DNA of 64,000 nt from Salvator merianae (Eukaryota; Chordata; Lepidosauria; Squamata; Teiidae): assembly GCA_003586115.2 (NCBI GenBank), contig QVOM02000112.1:45187436-45251435 (forward strand). Direction: 5' to 3'. The translations under genes were made by a program, and so were the position numbers. Positions 35,197 to 45,960 of the stretch are shown here, piece after piece (the first letter of the stretch is position 1; each line of letters opens with the position of its first letter). Under the pieces are notes generated by a model that made no database searches, was not told the DNA's origin, and saw only the letters and a list, made by a program, of their open reading frames with translations.

Positions 35197-35793
35197 GGGC
35201 CTTTTCACACTGAGGTCCGTAGTCCGTTCCCAGTAGTTGGCTTCGGACCGGAGGGGTTGGAGAACGCTGGCTGCCCTTCGCACTCTCAGCCAAAGGAACG
35301 GACCCAAAGCTGACCAGCAGAGGGAACAGTGCGAATGGCATCCGCTAGTTCCGTACCGCACTCCATACCATCGAGCTCCGCGTCATACCATCGAGCTCTG
35401 CTTCATAACCAGAGGGCTCCTTACGGAGCCAGCTTCATAACGGCAGCTAGGCTGCCATGCCCAAAGGGCTATCCCGGGCACAAAGCATCGGACCGGGGTA
35501 CGCAGCATCGGACCGGGGTATGAAGCTTCGGACCATGTATGCGCAGCCGTGCCAGCCACGCCCGGCCGCCATTTCAAATGCCGACAGGAGTGCGAAAGCA
35601 CCATGCCCGATCTTCGCTCCATTACGCAGGTTGGGATGAAGACAAGCTTTTACTTGTCTAGCCTTACCCAGGATCAGGTACGAATCGGGTACGATGTGGT
35701 TTGGATCGGGTGAGACGCACGCCCGCAGTGGTGCGAAAACTCCGTTCCAGCGAACGGACAAGAACGTTCCACCGCCGTAGTGCGAAAAGGCCC
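35197..35793. mobile_element. CpG-rich MITE with GGGCCTTTTCACACT ends, apparently young
   Basis: Begins GGGCCTTTTCACACTGAGG and ends TAGTGCGAAAAGGCCC. Flanked by ATT on both sides (35194-35196 and 35794-35796), a 3-bp duplication. The interior contains short direct repeats (CATCGGACCGGGGTA twice; CATACCATCGAGCTC twice) and many CpGs, in sharp contrast with its AT-rich, CpG-poor surroundings. Open frames of 60-128 codons across it follow composition and do not resemble any protein. Confidence 0.8.
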
Positions 35794-35959
35794 ATTGTGT
35801 AGATATCTTGACCTGGCTGCAAGATCAGATCCCCTGGAAGAATAGCCATTGCTGATTTTTTTTAGCATCTGTAGATGAGTGCATCTTCATTATCTCAAAA
35901 GAACATGAAATTATTATTGAATTGTATAATAATGAAACACAGAATACAGCTGGGTCCTC

Positions 35960-36373
35960 TGCTGGCGGCATCACCTCTGAGGCCATAATGTAACTGAGAA
36001 GTGCAGTTGCAATTTCGGAAAATACTTTTCCAATGCAGTGTGAATGCTGGTGACCTGCTGCCATTCTGTGCCATGACAGCAGCCAGGAAGCTTCCAGCCG
36101 TTGCCATGGCAACTGGGAACACTGCACAAACACGCAGGCACACCACACCACACAGCTGTGCATTCGCACCCAGAAGCAAGTGCAAAAGCACTGTACCAGG
36201 AGCAGTCCAGCTGCTCCCAGTACAACTGTGGAGCACAATTTTGTGCATCACAGCTAGTAGTGATTAGGAGCAGCTGGAGCCTGCTCCCAATCACCAGGGC
36301 CTCTGAAAAATGCAGACTCACTTGACATGTGAGCTTCCCTGATGCTCACTCGCTCCAAGTTCAGACAGGCCCA
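35960..36373. mobile_element. MITE family C, one end truncated
   Basis: The right end CCAAGTTCAGACAGGCCC is the inverted GGGCCTGTCTGAACTTGG. The interior AGGGCCTCTGAAAAATGCAG, GCTGGAGCCTGCTCCCAATC and CAGCAGCCAGGAAGC blocks recur at 45433 and 44651. The left end cannot be fixed. Open frames of 74-137 codons on both strands are shadows of this repeat. Confidence 0.6.
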
Positions 36374-38154
36374 CAGTAGAGTTACCAGTTTTGATAAGGC
36401 TTACTGGAACAAAGAGACGAAATCCCATTTAAGACAGAAGCCAGTTGAACAAATGAGGACAAATAAAATCACATAGATGTATCAGAAAGTTAATTAACCA
36501 TAGCTTCACAAACTTCAGCGTACAAAGAAAGTGTTCTGAATATAAAACAAAATAATGTTTTCTGAGGAGAGATTTTTTGCTCGCTTGCTTTGTTTTTTTG
36601 TCAAACAACCATTTCTTTGCATAGTTTTACTGCTTAGTGCCTTCAGGATGAGTCCTTAATGACAACAGCATTGTGCTAAAAAAAACATTGATTTTACTTA
36701 GGAAAATCCCTTTCTATGTGATGTGTAAGACTCTTCTTTGTACTTTGTGACATTTGCAGGTTGGATTGACTTTGTAGCATATTCTGCTTTGATTATCCTT
36801 GGCAGCCATCTTTGTGTAATTTCTGACAAAGAATTTGGGCCCTGTTTATAATTCAGTTTTCCATTCTTTGTGGAAATTTGTTTTATCTATTGTTATGGAT
36901 TTAGTCTTTTGCTGCCATAAAAACAGAATTACATTAAAGCCTTTCTTACAAAACACATTTGCATTTATATACATATATGTCTAACTTTACACCAAATATG
37001 TTAAGATATTAGAATGTGTTATACTCAGAACTATTGTGTTTAACTTATAATCCATGCTCACAGATCCATAAAATGCCATGGTGTTTGGAGTGCAGCTAAC
37101 ACCTCAAGGCTGTTCAGCAACAGAAGAACAGTATGATTGGAATATCTGTCATTTTGCTACTTATTCATGGCAGCTTAGGGTTGCTATGTGCTGTAGTTGT
37201 TGATAATAGGGAGAGGTATAAATTGGTGATCTGGGGGGGGGGTATTGATCAACTGAAAGAGAAAATTTTGCCTCAGGAAGGAGAGGGGGCGATAGGATGA
37301 AACGAGTCTGCTATCTTCAGATTATGTGCTTTACTGACCCTACTAGTTTGTAGAGGGGTCAGGTTATAACTGTCAATGCAGTTCTAACTGCAGATGTTTC
37401 CTACTTAACAGGACAGTCAGTGGATAAGAAGAATGTTAAAGGCACAAAACTTAGCAGCAAAGCAGTTTCCCCCTTGTGAAGAAAACTTTTCTCTTTCCTG
37501 CCCCTGGCTTCTTTTTTAATATTTCAGAAGGAAATTATTAATGGCATTTGGTGATATGATTGGAGAGAAATAAATCCTACTCTTTTAAAAATGCCTGGAG
37601 ACTCAAAAAACAATCAATCTAATGCACATTCAGGGGCTACAAGTAGAGGTGGGAATGAGTTGGGCTAATCAGACCAGCCTCGACAAGCAAGAAGATGAGG
37701 TACTCCAGATCCTGTGCAGTAGCATGCACTAAGCAGATAATGTCTGCACAGTAATAAAATGGACTAACTCTTGATTTCAAATAATCCATTTTTCTCAAAT
37801 TATGTGTAGGTACACACTTTGTTTGCATCTTGATTGCATTATTTGGTAGAAGAGATGGACTTTACCAATCTTTCAGAAGGGACCACAGTTATTAATCCTA
37901 GTAATAGCATAGTCACCATAATTTGCTTAATTATTAAACAAGAGGTTTTAAATTAGACCCCTATAATGTACAACAAACAAATAAAGTAAAATAGAAAGAG
38001 ATTACAACACTGTCTCTTACAGTCTTTTGAAAAACTTTGAATTTTTTCTCTTCCTAAAAGTCTTTCCCTGCTCCTGACACTGACTGCTTATCTCTGAGTG
38101 CAGTGCTTTTAGTTCACTGGAGCTGTCATATTGAGTTTTGTTTTTTACCTTGTT
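36374..38154. other. No recognisable feature
   Basis: AT-rich, with a G-run near 37232; no supported motif. Confidence 0.45.
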
Positions 38155-38295
38155 TTTTATATGTGCTTTTAAGAAATGTTTTTATATTCTTTGTACATAT
38201 TAGGTTTTATTGCTTGTGGTTGGATATGTAAGCTGCTCCAAGGCCTTCGAGTGATAGGGCATGGGGTAAATCAAACTAATCAATAAACATTTTGA
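38155..38295 (+). repeat. LINE 3'-end relic
   Basis: GATATGTAAGCTGCTCCAAGG...GGGGTAAATCAAACTAATCAATAAAC resembles the terminal segment of reptile L2/CR1 elements (GTAAGCCGCCCTGAG...GGATAAATC...AATAAA). 5'-truncated. Confidence 0.5.
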
Positions 38296-38454
38296 TGTAA
38301 GACATCAGTGTTGGTTGTCACTCATATAAATACAAGTAGCTGTGATTTATTGTACATTTTTCTTCACAGTAAAAACAAAAGTATCAGCTATTGCTCTTAA
38401 CCAAACAATGCTCTGAAAGCATTGTCACCCGTTCTTCCACTACAGACCTGTAAG

Positions 38455-38832
38455 ATCACTAAGGTCACCTGGAAAGTTCCTACTGTAGGTGCTTCAGGTT
38501 AATGAGTGTCACCTCCGGGTTAACCATAGCCAGACTTTCTCTGTGGATGCACCTACCCTTCGGAATGCTCCACCCTCTAATATCTGTGAAGCACCTACAT
38601 TACCAATTTTCATACACCCTGGGCTTCCTACTGAGAATGGTTCCTTCCAACCCATTGTTTTAAATTGTTTTTAACAATTTCTATTGTATTTTATTCAAGG
38701 TTTTTATAAATGTTAATGAGCGTAGTAGTTTGGGGGCAATTGGTTTTTGTTCCATTTTGATGCTGTGAAGCACTTCAGGGTCTTAAGGTACCAAATGGTA
38801 TAGAAATGTTTTAAATAAAATAATTTATGTTG
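38455..38832 (+). repeat. L2-like LINE 3'-end relic
   Basis: Includes a frame PTLRNAPPSNICEAP similar to the terminal L2 block (xLWNxLPxxIR), followed by a long TTTAAATTG region and GTGAAGCACTTCAGGGTC...TATAGAAATGTTTTAAATAAAATAA, a standard LINE tail. Decayed. Confidence 0.5.
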
Positions 38833-41800
38833 TTTATTTTGTCTTTCTTATCTATTTGTATTTTAGTGGCCCAAGCTAAGAATTGTTAGTCAAAGTAAGT
38901 CAACATGGGCAACACATACACTTAAATCACTATTTTAAAAACTACCAAGATAATTATCAAATGAAACTACATTGGACATGAAAGTATTTGCATACTCTAT
39001 ATCTGCCACTACAAAAATCACATATTGCTCCCCAGCTTCATTTAGTTCAACCTCATTATCATATATAATTCAGTGTAGAGTCCTTCTTGTATCTGTTATC
39101 AGCCTAACCGTCTCATTTAAGATGCTTGTTCAGACTTAGAACTGAAACTCTCAGCATTTTTATTTTTACCTCTCCTGCCCACTCTCCACCCACCACTGAA
39201 ATGGTTATCAGGAGGTTTCTGTCAAACCAAAAGCTGGATGAAGTGGAAATGTCACTGAAGAAAACAAACAATGAGAATGAGTTGAGAAGCAGTTCCAGCT
39301 CAGGCACAACAGCGAGAACTGAATGTCAGCATAGTCAGGGGATTGTTGTCATGCCTAATGAAACTAAACTGGTTGTTTTCATAAAAGTTGGTAGAAAACA
39401 AGTGATGAAAATAAATATATTTTGCACACCTCCGGAAAAAAAAAAAATGAAGTAGCAGATGTAGAGTAGGCTAAGGGATAAAAAGCTTGTTCACGCCAAC
39501 ATATTTTAGCAAAACTCCACATAATCTGGCTCTGCATTTTCTGATAGAAGGGAGCAGAAAAGATATCTAATATATGTGTTGCATTATATGCACCTTCCAC
39601 AACCACCCTACAGTTTTCCTGAAGCAGCATGACCCTGGGATAAGATAACCTATCCCACAACAACTACCCCACTTTATTTACCTTTGGTTTCAATATGGTG
39701 TACAAAATAAAACCATAAAATAACAGCAATATAAAATAAACATGAAGGTCAAGACAACAACAGACTAAAGTAAATCCACTTAGAATACCACAACCACTCA
39801 GATACCAAAGGCTTGGGAGAACAAATATAATTTCAGCAGGTATCTGAAAGAAGCCACAGTGGATACCTGTGTTATGGGAACAACGCTACACAAATATTTA
39901 GAAACATTTCTCTACAAGATGATCAGTTTGACTGGTGACTAGTTGGGGTAGATCCCAGGAAAGGGGAAATGACTTGGCTGACTTTGATACAAAGTTTGTT
40001 TTATTGAATATAAAAAGCACACAGACAATAACTTTGTTACCCTGCAAGTGGAAACACTATCAAAGTTGGGCAAATTAGTTAAGTGGTAGCAGCAACTTGA
40101 AGAGTGATGTTTCCAAGGTAAATAAACATAATCCTGTATCACACAGAGGGATTTTTATTGTAACCATGGCAAAAAGAGCACAAAGTAAAAGTTCCTAACT
40201 TTAAAGGCTTAAATAAGGCAGGGAAAACAAAATGGAGGCCCACCAGGCTTGTAAAAGCATAGGAATTTTCCAGCCAATCAGGGCTTGTTTGTAGAAGGTG
40301 GAAAGGCTGGTAGAACCCAATATAGCAGCTGGGGAGAGGTGTCTCTCAAAGTAATAAATTCTTCCCCTGTGTGTGATTTGCCAGTTCAAGGCTTGCTATC
40401 AAATTCTGTGCCCCACACTACCTCATCTACTGTTCCCGATGCAACACATCAACTGAACCCCCCAAAATGAATTGGGGCAACCCAGCTGAGCTACAACTCA
40501 CTTTTTTCATTAGAGAAAGTGTTGGATCTTTAATCATTTGAGCAGTAAAAGTGGAGAAGCAAGGGAGAGTAAAATTTGAGCCAAGTAGAGGGAAAAAAGG
40601 CTGAAGAAAATAAGATGAAGCGTGGGAACAGGAGGATTTGTACCTTTCTCATGGTTTTCTCTGGGTCAAGGACAATATTCACAGGAAGGAATGTGAAACA
40701 ATATTGCTAAAATACAAGGACACAAACACAAAAATCAGGCTAAGAATGATCTCAGTAATGGCAAAAGGAAGCTTAATTTGAATTGAGTTATCAACACTCT
40801 GGTAATCTTGTCTGATGAATAGAAACAGGTACAACAAAGGCACTGGATTCAGAAATCTCAAGAATAATCAGCTGTAAATGCCTCCTCAGACATTATGTAA
40901 GCAAGACACCATGAACATCTGATTACAGACTCAGAGTCCAGCTAAAAGTACCTTATTCATAACAGGTAGTTCGAGGGCAACTGATAGCAGCAGCAGTAAA
41001 ACAGCTCAAAACCTCAAAGTGGAAGAGACAGTTCAGATCTCTTCCTTTGATCCAGAAGCAATTTCACTGATGTTCTTCTTAGAAACAGGAACCCATTCAC
41101 ACAGAAAAAACACAAGGTTTAGTTCATTTTGGATGGCAAAAGCAGGAATGTGGAATGGTGACATCAGAGGAAGAGTGCACTAATTTAGCAGTAGACCTTG
41201 GGGTGAACCAAAGATGTAGTAGTAGATTTCAGAGAATAGAAATTACCATATAAAAATTTAAAATTTAGCCAGCCAATACTATAAAGTAGCCAAAGTTAGA
41301 TAAAAATAGGCAAGCATATCCCTACCTGTTTGGGAAGTGTATCTTCGAACACTGTACCAAAGGCTCAGCTGCTCTGGAGTGTATTTACATTTTGTTTTCA
41401 GTCCTGCATGGCAATTTTTAGAGTCTTTGAGAGGAGCAGGAGGAGGAGTCAGGGCACGTCCATCTATAGATTATGCACAGAAAAAGTCAAAAAGTCAATC
41501 AACCAGGGAAAAGCCAGAAAATAGCCAAATGGTCAGGGGATTTTTCTATAGCCAAACAAGCCTTTGAAAAGCCAAAAAAAATGCCAGAACATAAAACTGT
41601 AATTTTTGCGGTCAAAAGAACCAAAAAGGCAAAATCTGGCTTTTTTTTTTCCTCTGCAAGGACAGCTGCTTTCTGAAGAAATTCCTTCTTCTTCCTGTTT
41701 TCTTACTGAGAAGAAAAGAACAAAATGAAGCTGAACAATCCTTAGCCACAGTACTACAAAACAAGCATTATACCAGGTATGGAATATTAGACCCCTAGAG

Positions 41801-42616
41801 AGTGATTCTTTTTACTGTGTATCATCTGCAATTTTATCTTTTCTTAAAGTAAAATTGTCTGTGTGTATGAAAAGGGAAAGCATTTACTGGTTTCCTGCCT
41901 GTTTTCATTTGAAATCTCTAATTTTCCATGTTGTTGAGGAAGAGTGGTCTTGAATGCTGCTTCTAGGAGGCTCTTTGGGAGGAAAAGGCAGTTCAGATAC
42001 AAATCTAGAAAGGAAGCACTTTGACTTGCATAAATAAGAGCTTCTGTAAGTTTTGGCAGTCATATAACAGATTAGTCAGCTGTGAAAGTTTCTGTAAAGA
42101 AAAAGGTACTGGGAAAAATTATATGATTTGCACAGAGAGTAGATGCATACACTGTAATGCTTAATGAGAAGTCATTTTTTATAGATTATTAATAGAATCT
42201 AAATCCCTGATAATCATGCACATATTTATATTGGGAGGATGCCAACTAAAGACACCTTTCCATTTTATTTATTATCAAGTCTTGTTAGTCCACAGGTTTA
42301 ATTGGTAATGCATGGAAGACTAAGCCTTCTGACCCCACCACTGCTATTTCTACCATCCGTCATCCATCCATCAGCTTTGTGGTTACTCTGCTCAGCCCCT
42401 ACTGCTCACACGTGCATCCAAGTTCTGAAATAAAGACCAATGATAGGCAGCTCCACATCTACAGCTGCTCCTCACTTCAGACTTCCATCAAAGGTACAAC
42501 TGTCAAAGGACTGCTGTCAGGCCAAACATTCGAATAAGAATTCTTCACCTTCTGTCACTAATTAACACATGAAGATTCAAAGATGTAGCAATAATTGTCT
42601 GGATCAGTATCGCAAG
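38833..42616. other. Long stretch with little recognisable content
   Basis: A plus-strand frame of 109 codons (39126-39455) is polar and serine-rich, but I match it to no family. The reversed tail-like TTTATTTACC...GGTGTACAAAATAAAACC at 39672-39720 may be a LINE 3' end. Near 39985-40010 the minus strand has a TATA-like run and CAATAAAACAAAC, possibly a polyadenylation site of a decayed LTR element, but no paired LTR was found. The rest is unassigned. Confidence 0.35.
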
Positions 42617-43257
42617 GGGTCTAGTAGCACCTTAGAGACTATGGGCCTGTTTGCACTTAGCGAATGGTACATTTCAGGATGCATGCTAGAACGCAGGATC
42701 TGCACTTGCAAACAGCCCCAGCTGATCTGAAATCTACCAAAGCCCACCTGATGCTTACCTGAATCCAACCAGCTGTGGTCAACTAAATTGTAGTCTCCAA
42801 CCCAACCTGCACGATCAGATGAGGATCAGGGAAGGTTTGTTTGCACCATTTCCAGGTTCAAAATGGCGGCGGGGCGGGGCTGTTGAGGCTGCGCAGGCGC
42901 AATCTGATGGTTCGCACCCCAGCTTGGACCTTGGGGTCCAGACTCTGGTGGCTTTTCGGACACAGGTTCGAAGACAGACTCTCTGGATTCAAACACAGAC
43001 CCTCTGGGTTCGAACACAGCTACTAAACTAGTACGCTCCCATTCACACTGCATCCAGCGCTGGTCAGGTTGTGGAGTGTTCCAGCGCTGACAGGTGCAAA
43101 GACCTCTCTCTGTACCCAAACTCTACTGGCCCAAACCGTGCTAGTTAGACCGTTATACTGTCGTAAGTGCGAACAGGCCCTGAGAAAGAGAAAGAAGAGT
43201 TCATCCTACCAACGTCTTTCTCTTTGTTAGAATCTAACGTGTTGCTAGACTCCCTTG
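42617..43257. mobile_element. Palindromic outer element around MITE B
   Basis: GGGGTCTAGTAGCACCTTAG (42617-42636) on the left is mirrored by CTAACGTGTTGCTAGACTCC (43236-43255) on the right. The phrase TCTAGTAGCACCTTAGAGAC is common in reptile genomes as a dispersed repeat. MITE B lies between the arms, so this may be an older inverted-repeat element that received the MITE. Confidence 0.4.
42643..43180. mobile_element. MITE family B
   Basis: Begins GGGCCTGTTTGCACTTAGCG and ends TAAGTGCGAACAGGCCC. The interior shares ACCTGATGCTTACCTGAATCC, CAAAATGGCGGCGGGGCGGGG and a short run of about 21-bp CTCTGG(G/A)TTCGAACACAG units with the 55307 copy. Flanks TAT and TGA do not form a clean duplication. 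Open frames on both strands are repeat shadows. Confidence 0.8.
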
Positions 43258-43394
43258 CCAACATATGAGGACTCCATGTGGCTACCCTATGAATAGAATA
43301 ATAGAATATGATGGCTGTATAGTCCACTATATGTGGTGCCTGGAGTTTTAGCACATCGTTGATTCAAATTCTATCCAAAGATCTAAGAATCAAT

Positions 43395-44199
43395 GGGCCA
43401 ATTCACACTTGATGCTAGCAAGCATCTAGCATGCTCACTAGGCAAGTGCTTTGCACTGCAGGATGGCCAAAGTGACCAGAAGCAGTATCCAACCCTTCCC
43501 GATCACTCCTACCACTGGAGCAGTATATTGTAATCTGGAACCTTACCTGGAGCTCATAGTGAGCTTCAGGTAAGGAAGCACCTGCAGTGAGGTGGCCATC
43601 TTTAGTGCAAGTTGCTCCTTGCACATGCACAATCACACATGTGTGATGGGGCAGCTGGACCCAATTCGGCCTGCACAATGCCCAATCCGGCTGTGCAATG
43701 CCCAATTGATCCCATGCCCAATTGTTGCCATGGCAGCATCCAGGAAGTGTCCAGCCCCTGCCATGGTGACTGGCAGGCCTGCATAGTGCACAGACATGAT
43801 CAGCTGATCACACCTGCATGATGGGCTGATGGTGCCAGCACAATCAGGCCTACATGATTGGGCTGTGTGATGCCCCAATTAGGCCCACACGGCTTGATTG
43901 GGATGGCCCAATCACCCCAATCAGGCCGTGTGGGCCTGATTGGGGCACCATGCAGTCCTATCTTGTAAGCCCAATCATGCTGGCACAATCAGCCCATCGC
44001 ACAGGCCTGCCAGTCACCATGGCAACAGCCAGATGATTCCCAGTCACTGCCATGGCAAGGACTGAGCATGGCTACCAGCATTCATACCATGGTAGTCAGC
44101 TTCAGGTCCAGTTTTCAGTCACACAGTTTAGACAGTGTCCACGCTGCATGAAAAAGTGCTAATTAGTCTTGTGCTAGCATAGTAAGTGCGAAAACGGCC
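43395..44199. mobile_element. MITE, GGGCC-ended, with CCAATC-rich core
   Basis: Begins GGGCCAATTCACACTTGATGC and ends TAGTAAGTGCGAAAACGGCC. AAT flanks both sides (43392-43394, 44200-44202), a 3-bp duplication. The core (43650-43990) is a run of degenerate TGCCCAATCxGGCC and CATGATGGGC units in both orientations. A CCATGGCAACAGCCAGATGATTCCCAG block links it to family C. Confidence 0.75.
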
Positions 44200-44650
44200 A
44201 ATGAGGTGTCTTAGCAGAATGTAGTTAGTTCTACAGTGTTACCTTTTTGCAGTGATTGAATGTTATTATATCTATGCAGAAGGCCATAAGTGAGACCTTT
44301 GGACTGCTTTCACATTCTCTGTGTTGCAGAGGAACACATACGTTATTTTGGGCCTGAATTGAACACATTCCAGTCAGGATGGTGGGAACTGCACTAGCAG
44401 TGATCTGCATGATGGTTGATAATTCCAACATAACACTGGAGTCCAAAGAATTAAAGTTCTTAAGCTTCAGGCCATGGGGAGAACACTGCAAATACGGCAT
44501 TAACAGGGTTGTTTCCCAGCAAAATGACATTGGGCTACTCATGCCCCTTGCGCCAGTCCAGTGACCTGCATGTCTAATTTTGACACCGGAAAATGCTGGA
44601 AAATGCTCCAAGGGCAAAACCAGTGCAGCTAGAGCATTCCCCAAGAGGCA
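44200..44650. other. No recognisable feature
   Basis: Between two GGGCC-ended MITEs. A 166-codon minus-strand open frame spans 44231-44731 and has no recognisable motif; it partly overlaps the MITE on the right. Confidence 0.4.
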
Positions 44651-45080
44651 TGGGGTCTTTTCACACTTCAACACTAAGCCGCCTAACACAGTACATCCAC
44701 ATTTTGTGGAGGCCCTAGTGACTGGGAGCATCTGCAGACACTCTCAATTGCTACTAGCTGTTGACAACTAAAACACTGTCCACAGCTATACCGGAAGTAG
44801 CCAGACTGCTCCTGGTACACAGTGTTTGCACCTACTGTAGGCCGTGACATGGCACGGCTGCAGCTGCACAGTTGCGCATGATGACCCAGACCTCGTGGCA
44901 GTGCCTGGATGTTTCCATGGCCCCTGTTATGGTGGGTGGCCAGCATTCTCACTGCGAGTGCTGATTGCCCAGTTTCTGGCTGTTCCAGCCCTTGTGATAT
45001 AGATGCCCACCACACTGGACTCTTCCACCTTAGAATGGAATAATTTCCTGGGGACCATTCTACTGCATGGATCCAGCATT
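44651..45080. mobile_element. MITE family C, right end lost
   Basis: The left end GGGGTCTTTTCACACTTC is clear. The interior has TTTTGTGGAGGCCCTAGTGACTGGGAGC, CACTGTCCACAGCTATACCGG and GGAATAATTTCCTGGGGACC, paralleling the 29452 and 56215 copies. No inverted right terminus is visible. Confidence 0.6.
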
Positions 45081-45432
45081 CTCTGGCAGCAGCTGGCTTA
45101 GTTTGTAAAGACTGTGGGAGCTGCCTTGCATTTCTTATGTAGGTCCCAGATTCAGTTTCTCTCATGTTTCATTTAAACTCCAGGCATAAATAGTTCCGTT
45201 TATAAAGATTTTTGAGAACCCTTGAGACCTTCTGCAAAGCACAAGGATTTGGTCTAGGCAAGGACATAATTACCACTGAGCAAGCCTAGCATTTTCCAAC
45301 TGCTGAGGAAGCAAAGGAAAGACTTTGTGGAATGCCTGATGACTACTGAACTAGTTGTTTATGATTGCACTCTGTGCATTTTCATTTTTTGGTCTCAGTT
45401 TGAATTGTATGAGGAATCTATCATATCTATAT

Positions 45433-45960
45433 GTCTGCACACTCACTTGTGAAATCCATCTGCACTTTGCAGAGGCCGAAGTAATCGAGAGTGGATTATT
45501 GCTGCTCCTGATCACTACTAGCTGTGGAGCACAAAATTGTACTCCACAGCTGTAACAGGAGCAGCTAGCCATTCCCAGTACACAGCATTCGCACCTACTT
45601 CCAGGTATGAACACTATACTGCATGGTGCAGATGTGGCTATAGCTGTGCAGCCATGTGGTGCAGCACAGCTGAAGCTGTGCAATCACATGATGCAGCATG
45701 GTTGTGGCTGCACAGTCATGTGGCAGGGCGCAGCTGTGGTTGTGTAGTTACACATCGCACCCCATGTCGTCATGGCAGTGGCCAGGCATTTCCACAGCTG
45801 CTGTCATGGCAGGCTGCCAGCATTTGCACTGCAAATGCTGCACACCTGTTTCTGAGATATTCCAATCCTCACAGTGCAAATAGCCTCCAAACTGCAAGGC
45901 CTGTTCGATCTTGGAATGTTTGATTGCGAACATTGCAAAGTAGAAAGTGTGAAAGAACCC
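45433..45960. mobile_element. MITE family C
   Basis: Left ACTTGTGAAATCCATCTGC, right GAAAGTGTGAAAGAACCC. The interior has GCTGTGGAGCACAAAATTGT and its mirror ACTCCACAGCTGTAAC. It also has a run of degenerate GCAGC...TGTGGCTGCACAGTCATGTGG units of about 35 bp between 45630 and 45740. Confidence 0.6.

Noticed and set aside
39126..39455. 109-codon plus-strand frame, polar and serine-rich
   Set aside because: Could pass for an exon, but there is no clear acceptor AG before it and it runs into an A-run. No recognised domain.
44231..44731. 166-codon minus-strand frame
   Set aside because: Longest non-repetitive frame, but no family motif, and it crosses from unique DNA into a MITE end, so it is unlikely to be a conserved protein.
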